Assembly: GCA_040226215.1 (NCBI GenBank)
Contig: JAVKFF010000201.1
Span: 1-64,000, forward strand
DNA: 64,000 bases
DNA from: JAVKFF01 sp040226215
Lineage (GTDB): Bacteria > Pseudomonadota > Alphaproteobacteria > DSM-16000 > Inquilinaceae
Direction of reading: 5' to 3'
Position numbers and translations under genes: made by a program. Numbering within the stretch: position 1 is the first letter of the stretch; every line of letters starts with the position of its first letter. A model generated the notes under the pieces. It had not been told where the DNA came from. It saw only the letters and a program-made list of their open reading frames with translations, and made no database searches. This document shows, piece after piece, positions 35,797 through 43,378 of this stretch.

Positions 35797-36264
35797 TCAG
35801 TCGTCGCAGTCGAGGCCGCCGAAGACGTTCGGCTGGCAGCGCACGCCGTTGGTGTAGTCGAAGCCGCCGAATGAATTGGGCTGGCTGCGCACGCCGTTCG
35901 ACCAGTCCATCCCGCCGAAGACGTTGGGCTGGCTCCTGACGCCGTTGGAATAGTCCAGGCCGCCGAAGACGTTGGGCTGGCTGCGCACGCCGTTCGATGC
36001 GTCGAAGCCATCAAAGACGTTGGGCTGGGTGCGCAGGCCGTTGGAATAGTCGAAGCCGCCGAAGACATTGGGCTGGCTGCGCAGGCCGTCGCATTCGCTG
36101 GCGCTGAACAACGCCGGGTCGCAGCCCTGCGCCAGGGCTGCCGCCGGCGGCCCGGAGACGGCCAGCGCGCCGGCCAGCGCGCCGGCGAGCGCGATGGCGA
36201 GCACCGTCAGGTGCCGCGCCGGCCGTCCGCGCCTGTCGCCGGAGATCCTGTTTCGCGTCCGCAT
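35797..36264 (-). CDS. Secreted protein with six 16-residue QPNVFGG repeats
   Basis: A 155-residue protein with a long signal or membrane segment (residues 20-45, rich in Ala, Leu and Gly) after a basic N-terminus. A short region with two Cys follows, and then six tandem repeats of 16 residues with consensus GVRSQPNVFGGLDYSN fill the rest of the protein to the C-terminus, the last one carrying two Cys. The ATG at 36264 follows AGGAGGT by 10 nt. The repeats contain a conserved QPN and a FGG(F/L)D core, suggestive of a regular beta or turn structure. No known family is recognised. Confidence 0.72.
   Translation of the reverse strand: MRTRNRISGDRRGRPARHLTVLAIALAGALAGALAVSGPPAAALAQGCDPALFSASECDGLRSQPNVFGGFDYSNGLRTQPNVFDGFDASNGVRSQPNVFGGLDYSNGVRSQPNVFGGMDWSNGVRSQPNSFGGFDYTNGVRCQPNVFGGLDCDD
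35800..36087 (-). repeat. Six tandem 48-bp coding repeats
   Basis: The DNA of the repeat region above is six head-to-tail units of 48 bp that differ at scattered bases. Third-position differences exceed changes that alter the protein, which suggests the repeat is kept by selection rather than by recent copying alone. Confidence 0.8.
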
Positions 36265-36420
36265 CGGCCTATTCACCTCCTCCCGCTAGGCAAGGGCCGT
36301 AAAACCGCGTCCGATGATCCCCTGGCGCAGTCCCGGAGGCAAGAGCGACGGGACAAGGACGTCACCGGAACGGGACGTCGCGGGAACGGGACGTCGCGGG
36401 AACGGGGCGGGAGGAACGGC

Positions 36421-36882
36421 GTGGACGATCTCATCATCGAGGATGCGCGGGAAGACGACCTTCCGGCCGTGGTCGGGCTGCTGGCCGACGACACCTTCGG
36501 GCAGTCGCGCGAGCGCGCGGTCGAGCCGCTGCCGGAGGGCTACCGCCGCGCCTTCGCGGCGATCGCAGGCGATCCGCGGACCTGGCTTCTGGTGGCGCGG
36601 CAGGACGGCCGGGTCGTCGCCACCCTGCAGGTCCATTTCCTGGCCAACCTCACCTATCAGGGCGGCGAGCGCTGCCAGATCGAGGGCGTGCGCGTCGCCC
36701 GCGACTGCCAGGGGCAGGGTCTGGGGCGGCGGCTGATCGACTGGGTGGTCGGGCAGGCGCAGGAGCGCGGCTGCGTGATGGTGCAGCTGACCACCAATGC
36801 CGGGCGGCCGGAGGCGAGACGTTTCTACGAGGGGCTCGGTTTCAAGGCTAGCCATGTCGGCATGAAGCGCGATCTCAACTAG
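36421..36882 (+). CDS. GNAT-family N-acetyltransferase
   Basis: A 153-residue acetyltransferase. The acetyl-CoA site is seen as IEGVRVARDCQGQGLGRRLI near residues 90-108 and the following helix, and the C-terminal ARRFYEGLGFKASHVGMKRD is typical of the GNAT fold. It starts at a GTG with GGAGG 6 nt upstream; the longer frame to 36211 is Arg-rich and not homologous. The substrate is unknown. A short direct repeat (GGGACGTCGCGGGAAC-type, about 16 bp, two copies) lies just upstream at 36365-36400. Confidence 0.85.
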   Translation: MDDLIIEDAREDDLPAVVGLLADDTFGQSRERAVEPLPEGYRRAFAAIAGDPRTWLLVARQDGRVVATLQVHFLANLTYQGGERCQIEGVRVARDCQGQGLGRRLIDWVVGQAQERGCVMVQLTTNAGRPEARRFYEGLGFKASHVGMKRDLN

Positions 36883-36996
36883 AACCCGTGCCGCCACGGA
36901 ATGGTCACGATTATGGCGGGGCGAAGGGGGAATTTTGGCTTGGCGTAGCGGAATCCGGGGGCTAAACAGGTTTCGCCACGTTGAAGGAGGCTGACA

Positions 36997-37665
36997 ATGC
37001 CAAAGGGCCCCGCCCGCGCCATCAGAAGCGCGGTGGTAATGCTCTTCGTCCTGACGATCGCCGCTTGCAATAGCTCGCAGTCCCCCACTTCCGCGCTCAG
37101 CGCTGCCGCCAGCGAAATGGGGCACGCGCTCGGCGCCGTGACGGCGCCGGCCTCGCCCGTCGCCTTCATTCTCGATCTCCCCGTCGATCCGATGCCCATC
37201 TCCTCGGGCTACGGCCAGCGCTGGGGCCGCCTGCACGAAGGCCTGGATTTCGATGGCGAGTACGGCGACCCGATCTACGCCGCGTCAGACGGCGTGGTGG
37301 TCTTCGTCGGCCGGCGCAACGGCTACGGCCGCACGGTGGAGATTCTCCACGTCGCCGGCATCGAGACGCGCTACGCCCACATGTCGGCCTTCGCCGACAA
37401 CCTCCAGGAAGGCCAGGAAATCGCCGCCGGCACGCCGATCGGCTATATCGGCACGTCGGGCCGCGTCACCGGCGCGCATTTGCATTTCGAGGTGCTGATC
37501 GACGGCCTGCCGCAGGATCCGCTGCGCCACCTGGCGCTCGACGACATCGACGCCTATGTGCGCGACCCGTCCCTGCTGGCCGGCCTGTGCAGCGGCAGCG
37601 ACGCGCCGCCGGTCACCTGCCGGGACCTCCAGGTCGCCGGGATGGGCGATATCGGCCCGCTCTGA
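36997..37665 (+). CDS. M23-family peptidase lipoprotein
   Basis: A 222-residue murein hydrolase-like protein. The N-terminus has a lipoprotein signal with the lipobox LTIAAC (Cys24). The M23 metal site is intact: His80 and Asp84 in RLHEGLDFDG and the HxH pair (His161, His163) in GAHLHFEV. It probably cleaves peptide cross-links in peptidoglycan, or acts as an amidase activator, from the outer or inner membrane. A strong terminator follows. It has no obvious cell-division neighbour. Confidence 0.9.
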   Translation: MPKGPARAIRSAVVMLFVLTIAACNSSQSPTSALSAAASEMGHALGAVTAPASPVAFILDLPVDPMPISSGYGQRWGRLHEGLDFDGEYGDPIYAASDGVVVFVGRRNGYGRTVEILHVAGIETRYAHMSAFADNLQEGQEIAAGTPIGYIGTSGRVTGAHLHFEVLIDGLPQDPLRHLALDDIDAYVRDPSLLAGLCSGSDAPPVTCRDLQVAGMGDIGPL

Positions 37666-37686
37666 GGCGTTTCATCCGGACGCGAA

Positions 37687-37720
37687 GGGGCGCCGACCAG
37701 ACCGGTCCGGCGCCCCTTTT
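37687..37720 (+). terminator. Intrinsic terminator of the M23 peptidase gene
   Basis: Stem GGGGCGCCG / CGGCGCCCC with a 12-nt loop, followed by TTTT, starting 21 bp after the stop codon. A textbook rho-independent terminator. Confidence 0.92.
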
Positions 37721-37740
37721 CGTTGCCGTCTCTTGGACTA

Positions 37741-37788
37741 GGGCAGATTGCGACCGAATGGATCCATTCGGTCGCAAAAAATCTGCCC
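37741..37788. repeat. Near-perfect 48-bp palindrome
   Basis: GGGCAGATT ... AATCTGCCC encloses a second perfect palindrome TTGCGACCGAATG-GATC-CATTCGGTCGC. The whole element can form a cruciform or a very strong RNA hairpin. It lies between two convergent genes and is followed at once by the second palindrome. Confidence 0.85.
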
Positions 37789-37803
37789 GATTCTCAATAG
37801 CCT

Positions 37804-37843
37804 AGAGCATCTTGGCTGCGCCCATTCGGGCGCAGGATGCTCT
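37804..37843. repeat. Second palindrome, 40 bp
   Basis: AGAGCATC and GATGCTCT outer arms with inner arms TGCGCCC and GGGCGCA around ATTC, ending 6 bp before the iorAB stop codon region. Together with the first palindrome it forms a dense structured intergenic island, likely a transcription-end signal for both genes or part of a dispersed repeat. Confidence 0.75.
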
Positions 37844-37848
37844 TGCGC

Positions 37849-40800
37849 CTACTCAGCCGCCTGGCGGTCGGGGCCGGTGGCTTCCGGGCTCTCGAAGCGA
37901 CGCCAGAGAGCCGCCTCGTCCGCCTCGACCCGCGCCAGGTGAGCCTCCTTGACATGGCCGTAGCCGCGGATGTGCTCGGGCAGGCGGGCGATCTCCACCG
38001 CCGCGGCATGGTTGGCGCGGTCGAGGGACACCAAGATGCGCTCCACCATGTCCTCGTACCAGCCGATGAGCGCGCGTTCGCGCCGGCGCTCGGCGGTCTT
38101 GCCGAAGGGGTCGGCCCAGGTGCCGCGCAGGCCTCGCAGCCGCGCCAGGACCTTGAAGGCACGCAGCATCCAGGGTCCGTAGCTGCGTTTCTTCAGATGC
38201 CCGGTCTCCGGATCGCGCTCGGCCGTGGCCGGCGGCGCCAGGTGGAAGCGCAGGCGATAGTCGCCGTCGAACTCGCGGCGGATGCGGGCCATGAAGGCGC
38301 CGTCGGTGAACAGGCGGGCGACCTCGTACTCGTCCTTGTAGGCCATCAGCTTGGCGGCGTAGCGGGCGACCGCGGCCGTGAGCGGCAGGGCGTCGAGTGG
38401 CGTCTCCCCGGCTGATGGCGTGCCCAGAACGGCGCGCTCCGCGGCCTCCACCCGCCCGACCAGGGCGCGGTAGCGCTCCGCGTAGGCGGTGTTCTGATAG
38501 GCGGTGAGGTGCTCGACCCGGCGCGACACCAGTTCCTCCAGCGTGCGCGACAGGCGGTGCGCGTCCGGCCGGTCGTCGGCCGGCCGGGCGACCACGGCCT
38601 CCACCGCGTCGAGGTCGACGGCGGCGCGGCGGCCCCAGAGAAAGGCCTGGCGGTTCATCTCGATGGAGACGCCGTTGAGCTCGATCGCCCGCTCCAGGGA
38701 CTCAGCGGCGAGCGGGATCAGCCCCTTCTGGAAGGCGAAGCCCAGCACGAACAGGTTGGTGGCGATCGAATTGCCGAGCAGCGCCGTGGCCAGCCTGGAG
38801 GCGTCGACCGCGTGGACGGAACCCTCCGGTCCCGCCATGGAGCGCACCAGCTCCACCATCTCGCGGCCGGGGAAGCGGAAATCGGGGTTGCGGGTGAAGT
38901 CCGCCGTGACGTTCTCCGCCCGGTTGATGACTGCCGCGCTGCGCCCCGGCGCCAGCTTGCTCAAGGCCTCGGAACTGGCCGAGACGACGAGATCGCAGCC
39001 CAGCAGCAGGTCGGCCGCCCCGGCGGCCACGCGCACGGCATGGATGTCCTCGGGCGCGCGGGCGATGCGCAGATGGCTGATCACGGCGCCGCCCTTCTGG
39101 GCGAGGCCGGTCTGGTCGAGCACGCTGCAGCCCTTGCCCTCGAGATGGGCGGCCATGCCGAGCAGCGCGCCGATCGTCACCACGCCCGTGCCGCCGACCC
39201 CGGTGATCAGGATGTTGTAGGGATCCTCGACCGCCGGTATCCGCGGCACCGGCAGGTCGGACCAGGGATCCGCGCGGCGGGCCGCCGGTTCGGGCTTGCG
39301 CAGGCCGCCACCCTCGACGGTGACGAAGCTGGGGCAGAAGCCCTTGAGGCAGGAATAATCCTTGTTGCAGGTCGACTGGTCGATGGTGCGCTTGCGGCCG
39401 TATTCGGTCTCGACCGGGATCACCGACAGGCAGTTGGACTGCACCGAGCAGTCGCCGCAGCCCTCGCACACAGCCTCGTTGATGACGACGCGCCTGGGCG
39501 GGTCGACCATCAGCTTGCGCTTGCGCCGGCGGCGCTTCTCCGCCGCGCAGGTCTGGTCGTAGATCAGCACCGAGGTGCCGCGCCATTCCCTGAGCTCGCG
39601 CTGGACGCGGTCCAGCTCGCCGCGGTGCTCGACCGGCACGCCGTGCGGCAGCACCATGCCGCCCTCGTAGCGCTCCGTCTCGTCGCTGACGACGACGATC
39701 TTGCCCACGCCCTCGGCGCGACACTGGTCGACGATCATCGGCACGCTAAGCTGGCCGTCGACCGGCTGGCCGCCGGTCATGGCGACGGCGTCGTTGTAGA
39801 GGATCTTGTAGGTGATGTTGACGCCCGAGGCGTTCGCCGCGCGGATCGCCAGCAGGCCGGAGTGGAAATAGGTGCCGTCGCCGAGATTGGCGAAGACGTG
39901 ATCGGTCTTCGTGAAAGGCGCCTGGCCGATCCAGGCCACGCCCTCGCCGCCCATCTGGGAGAAGGTCTCGGTCGAGCGGTCCATCCAGGTCGCCATGTAG
40001 TGGCAGCCGATGCCGGCCAGCGCCCGGCTGCCCTCCGGTACCCTGGTCGAGGTGTTGTGCGGACAGCCCGAGCAGAAATAGGGCACCCGGTCGATGGTGG
40101 CGGGATGGCGCACCACCTTCTCGTTCTCACGCTCCTCCAGATAGGCGACGCGGTCGGCGATGCCCTGGTGCTCGATACGCTTCAGCAGGCGGCGGCCGAT
40201 CACCACGGCGATCTGGGCCGGCGACAGCTCGCCGGTCGAGGGCAGAATCCAGTCGCGCTTCTCGTCGAACTTGCCGACGATCACCGGCCGCTTGTCGGCG
40301 TGCCAGTTGTAGAGCTGTTCCTTCAGCTGGTTCTCGATGACCGCGCGCTTCTCCTCGACGACGATGAGCTCCTCCAGCCCCTCGGCGAAGGCGCGCACGC
40401 CCGTCGGCTCCAGCGGCCAGGGCATGCCGACCTTGTAGACGCAGATGCCGAGTTCGGCCGCCAGCTTCTCGTCGATGTGCAACTCGTCGAGCGCCTGGCG
40501 GACGTCGAGATAGCTCTTGCCGGTGGTGACGATGCCGAAGCGATGGTCGCCGGAATCGAAGACCAGGCGGTCGACCCTGTTGGCGCGGGCGAAGGCCAGC
40601 GCGGCGTAGAGCTTGTGCCGCATCAGCCGTTCTTCCTGAACCATCGGCGGGTCGGGCCAGCGGAGGTTGAGGCCGGTTGGTGGCCGTTCGAAATCCTCCG
40701 GCAGCACGAAGGCGCCGCGATCGGGATCGACGAAGACGGAGGCCGAGCTGTCGACGGTCTCGGCGATGGTCTTGAAGCCGACCCAGAGGCCGGAGAACCG

Positions 40801-41370
40801 GCTCATGGCGAAGCCGAGCTGGCCGTAGTCCAGGATCTCCTGGACGTTGGAGGGATGCAGCACCGGCATCATGGCGGCCATGAAGGCGTGCTCGGACTGG
40901 TGCGGCACGGTCGAGCTTTTGCAGGCATGGTCGTCGCCGGCGATGGCCAGCACGCCGCCATGGCGCGCGGTGCCGGCGAAATTGGCATGCTTGAAGACGT
41001 CGCCCGAGCGGTCGACGCCCGGGCCCTTGCCATACCAGATGCCGAAGACGCCGTCATAGCGCGCGTCGGGCCACAGCCCGACCTGCTGCGAGCCCCAGAC
41101 GGCGGTGGCGCCGAGGTCCTCGTTCACACCCGGCTGGAAATGGATGTGGTTTTCCTTCAGGAACGTGCGCGCGCGCCACAGCGCCTGGTCGTAGCCGCCA
41201 AGCGGCGAGCCGCGATAGCCGGAGATGAAGCCCGCCGTGTTCAGCCCGGCGGCCAGGTCGCGATGGCGCTGGATCAGCGCGATGCGCACCAGCGCCTGGG
41301 TGCCGGTGAGAAAGACCCGCCCTTCTTCGAGCGTGTACTTGTCGTCGAGGGTTACCGCCGCCAGAGCCAT
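37849..41370 (-). CDS. Indolepyruvate ferredoxin oxidoreductase, fused alpha-beta (IorAB-type)
   Basis: A 1173-residue enzyme that oxidatively decarboxylates aryl pyruvates such as indolepyruvate to the acyl-CoA. The N-terminal thiamine diphosphate and catalytic domains (about 1-640, with YRGSPLGGYDQAL and GIGCHYMATWMD) are joined to a [4Fe-4S] segment (CEGCGDCSVQSNC and later CLKGFCPSF, about 640-710). A C-terminal gamma-like domain follows with GVGGTGVVTIGALLGMAAH. The ATG at 41370 has GGAGGAAG upstream. Such fused enzymes act in aromatic amino acid breakdown in alpha- and betaproteobacteria. A palindrome lies 71 bp upstream of the start. Confidence 0.93.
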   Translation of the reverse strand: MALAAVTLDDKYTLEEGRVFLTGTQALVRIALIQRHRDLAAGLNTAGFISGYRGSPLGGYDQALWRARTFLKENHIHFQPGVNEDLGATAVWGSQQVGLWPDARYDGVFGIWYGKGPGVDRSGDVFKHANFAGTARHGGVLAIAGDDHACKSSTVPHQSEHAFMAAMMPVLHPSNVQEILDYGQLGFAMSRFSGLWVGFKTIAETVDSSASVFVDPDRGAFVLPEDFERPPTGLNLRWPDPPMVQEERLMRHKLYAALAFARANRVDRLVFDSGDHRFGIVTTGKSYLDVRQALDELHIDEKLAAELGICVYKVGMPWPLEPTGVRAFAEGLEELIVVEEKRAVIENQLKEQLYNWHADKRPVIVGKFDEKRDWILPSTGELSPAQIAVVIGRRLLKRIEHQGIADRVAYLEERENEKVVRHPATIDRVPYFCSGCPHNTSTRVPEGSRALAGIGCHYMATWMDRSTETFSQMGGEGVAWIGQAPFTKTDHVFANLGDGTYFHSGLLAIRAANASGVNITYKILYNDAVAMTGGQPVDGQLSVPMIVDQCRAEGVGKIVVVSDETERYEGGMVLPHGVPVEHRGELDRVQRELREWRGTSVLIYDQTCAAEKRRRRKRKLMVDPPRRVVINEAVCEGCGDCSVQSNCLSVIPVETEYGRKRTIDQSTCNKDYSCLKGFCPSFVTVEGGGLRKPEPAARRADPWSDLPVPRIPAVEDPYNILITGVGGTGVVTIGALLGMAAHLEGKGCSVLDQTGLAQKGGAVISHLRIARAPEDIHAVRVAAGAADLLLGCDLVVSASSEALSKLAPGRSAAVINRAENVTADFTRNPDFRFPGREMVELVRSMAGPEGSVHAVDASRLATALLGNSIATNLFVLGFAFQKGLIPLAAESLERAIELNGVSIEMNRQAFLWGRRAAVDLDAVEAVVARPADDRPDAHRLSRTLEELVSRRVEHLTAYQNTAYAERYRALVGRVEAAERAVLGTPSAGETPLDALPLTAAVARYAAKLMAYKDEYEVARLFTDGAFMARIRREFDGDYRLRFHLAPPATAERDPETGHLKKRSYGPWMLRAFKVLARLRGLRGTWADPFGKTAERRRERALIGWYEDMVERILVSLDRANHAAAVEIARLPEHIRGYGHVKEAHLARVEADEAALWRRFESPEATGPDRQAAE

Positions 41371-41440
41371 CGGCCCTTCCTCCCATCGGGTAATCCGCGT
41401 CCCCTTGAAGATAGGGCTTCTCGCCGGCACAGGCAAATGG

Positions 41441-41455
41441 GACAGCAATGCTGTC
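41441..41455. promoter_or_regulatory. 15-bp perfect palindrome upstream of iorAB
   Basis: GACAGCA-A-TGCTGTC, 71-85 bp upstream of the oxidoreductase start codon, is a perfect odd palindrome and a candidate binding site for a dimeric repressor or activator. No regulator can be assigned; the Lrp-type gene at 42801 is the closest. Confidence 0.55.
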
Positions 41456-41555
41456 TAAAATACGACACAATCGGAGGGTCGAACCCGATGTCGCGGACCG
41501 ATCGTTTCAGAAAAGTCCGCCGAGGAGAAGGATCGCTTTCGCCGACCGCCCGCGC

Positions 41556-42668
41556 CTATTCCGCCGCCAGCAGGGAAGACTCGCCGAGCCGGGGCGCGCC
41601 CTCGGCATAGGCGGCGCCGAAGCGGTTGGCGAGGAAGCGCTCGAGGGGCATGTCCTCCTGCCGCAGCAGACCCCGGTCGGGCAGGGCGCCCGCGCGCACC
41701 AGGTCGAGGACGGCGCAGATGCCGGCCGTGGTGGTGATCTGGATCGCCGTCATCGGCCGGCCCAGCACCTCTGCCGCCATGACGGTGCGGGTGTAGGTCT
41801 CGCGGGCAAGCCTGCCGTCGCGCTGGCCGGCGACATCGACATAGATCACCACCTGGTCCTGCATCGTGGTCGGGATGGCGCCTTCAAGCACCTCCTTCAG
41901 CAGCGCGCGGCGGTCGGCCAGGCGCAGCTCGTCCAGCAGCACCTTCATCTGGGCGCAATGGCCGGGGAAGCGGATGCTCTTATAGGTGACCTTGCGTGCC
42001 TTTCCGGCCAGGCTTTCGGCCAGCGAGCCGAGCCCGCCCGAGGTGTTGAAGGCCTCGTAGCGGGTGCCGCCGATGCTGAACTCCTCGAGACCGTCCAGCG
42101 CCGGCACCTCGACCAGGCGCCCGTCGATGAGCGCCTCGCAGGGCTGGATATACTCGTTGATCACCCCGTCGGTGGACCAGGTGAGGGCGTAGCCGAGCCG
42201 GCCCTGCGGGAACTGCGGCAGGGCGCCGACGCGCAACCGCACCTCGTCCACCGCGTCGAAACGGCGCACCAGGTCGCCGGCCACGATGGAAATGAAGCCG
42301 GGCGCGAGGCCGCATTGCGGCGCGAAGACGGTGCCGGCGTCGGCGGCCAGCGCGCGCACCAGCCGGGTGGTCTCCACGTCCTCGGTGAGGTCGAAATAAT
42401 GGCAGCCGGCTGCCTTCGCCGCCGCCGCGACATGGCGCGTCAGTTGAAAGGGCAGGGCGGAGAGCACGGCGTACTGGGCGGCCAGAAGGTCCGGGAAGTC
42501 GTGCGTGCCGGCGATCCGCCGGGTGGCGAGCCGGGGCACGCCGGCATGGACGTCGAGCGCCGCCGGGGCGGTGTCGGCGAGGGTGACCGCGTAGTCGCCG
42601 GTCGCGGCCAGCAGGCGGGCCAGAACACCGCCGATCCTGCCGGCGCCGAGCACGGTCACGGGTGTCAT
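41556..42668 (-). CDS. Saccharopine dehydrogenase-family protein, possible L-lysine 6-dehydrogenase
   Basis: A 370-residue NAD(P)-dependent enzyme. The Rossmann start MTPVTVLGAGRIGGVLARLL is followed by a substrate domain with QCGLAPGFISIVAGDL near residue 125 and FNTSGGLGSLAESLAG near 210. This layout fits the saccharopine dehydrogenase family, including lysine 6-dehydrogenase and related amino acid dehydrogenases of similar length. A divergent Lrp-type regulator lies 132 bp away, which fits an amino acid catabolic role. The exact substrate is not settled by sequence. Confidence 0.85.
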   Translation of the reverse strand: MTPVTVLGAGRIGGVLARLLAATGDYAVTLADTAPAALDVHAGVPRLATRRIAGTHDFPDLLAAQYAVLSALPFQLTRHVAAAAKAAGCHYFDLTEDVETTRLVRALAADAGTVFAPQCGLAPGFISIVAGDLVRRFDAVDEVRLRVGALPQFPQGRLGYALTWSTDGVINEYIQPCEALIDGRLVEVPALDGLEEFSIGGTRYEAFNTSGGLGSLAESLAGKARKVTYKSIRFPGHCAQMKVLLDELRLADRRALLKEVLEGAIPTTMQDQVVIYVDVAGQRDGRLARETYTRTVMAAEVLGRPMTAIQITTTAGICAVLDLVRAGALPDRGLLRQEDMPLERFLANRFGAAYAEGAPRLGESSLLAAE

Positions 42669-42800
42669 ACCGCGGTCTCCCTATCGAATCGTCCAAGATA
42701 CTGACGCCAGAATGCGCCGGTACGGTGTCGAATTGAATATTGAAATTGGGCGATTCTAAGCGCAGTACTGGACAAAATGCCAAACTGACTGGTCAGAGTG

Positions 42801-43238
42801 ATGGAAACCCCGCTCGACGACCTCGACCGGCGCCTGATCGCCCTGCTGCGCGACGACGCGCGTCTTCCGGTCGCCATGCTGGCCCGGCGCCTGGCGGTCA
42901 GCCGGACGACGGCGCAGGCCCGGCTCGAGCGGTTGGAGCGTGGCGGCGTCATCGCCGGCTACACCGTGCGGCTGGGCCAGGGCTATCGGGCGCGGCGGGT
43001 GCGTGCCCATGTGATGATCGAGGCGCCACAGCGGCATGCCGCAGCAGCCCAGGCCGGGATGCGGGCGCTGCCGGAGGTCACGGCGGTCTACTCGATCTCC
43101 GGCGCCTTCGACATGATCGCCATCGTCGAGGCGGACTCGATCGAGCTCCTGGACCGGGTGATCGACGCCATCGGCACGCTGGAGGGCGTGGTGCGCACGC
43201 AGACGTCGATCATCATGGCGACAAAGTTCGACCGCTAG
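42801..43238 (+). CDS. Lrp/AsnC-family regulator
   Basis: A 145-residue Lrp/AsnC protein. The helix-turn-helix (LDDLDRRLIALLRDDARLPV, residues 5-55) is followed by the RAM ligand domain with VYSISGAFDMIAIVEADS. The ATG at 42801 is next to an in-frame GTG at 42798. It is divergent from the saccharopine dehydrogenase-like gene, the normal target position for such regulators. The intergenic region is AT-rich (GAATATTGAA near 42735) and may hold its binding sites. Confidence 0.9.
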   Translation: METPLDDLDRRLIALLRDDARLPVAMLARRLAVSRTTAQARLERLERGGVIAGYTVRLGQGYRARRVRAHVMIEAPQRHAAAAQAGMRALPEVTAVYSISGAFDMIAIVEADSIELLDRVIDAIGTLEGVVRTQTSIIMATKFDR

Positions 43239-43378
43239 GATCGCTGGCTGGCGGTCGATGCGCGCGCGGCGGCGGATGTCGGGCGCGAATGCCGCCTTGA
43301 CCGCCACGCACCGATACGCCACCTCCATCTGCGACAGTCCCCATCTCCGACCGTTCGAGCGAAAGCAGACAGACAGCC

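Noticed and set aside
38509..41610. Plus-strand frame of 1033 codons opposite the indolepyruvate oxidoreductase
   Set aside because: Shadow frame; the minus-strand product has all expected motifs and a good start.
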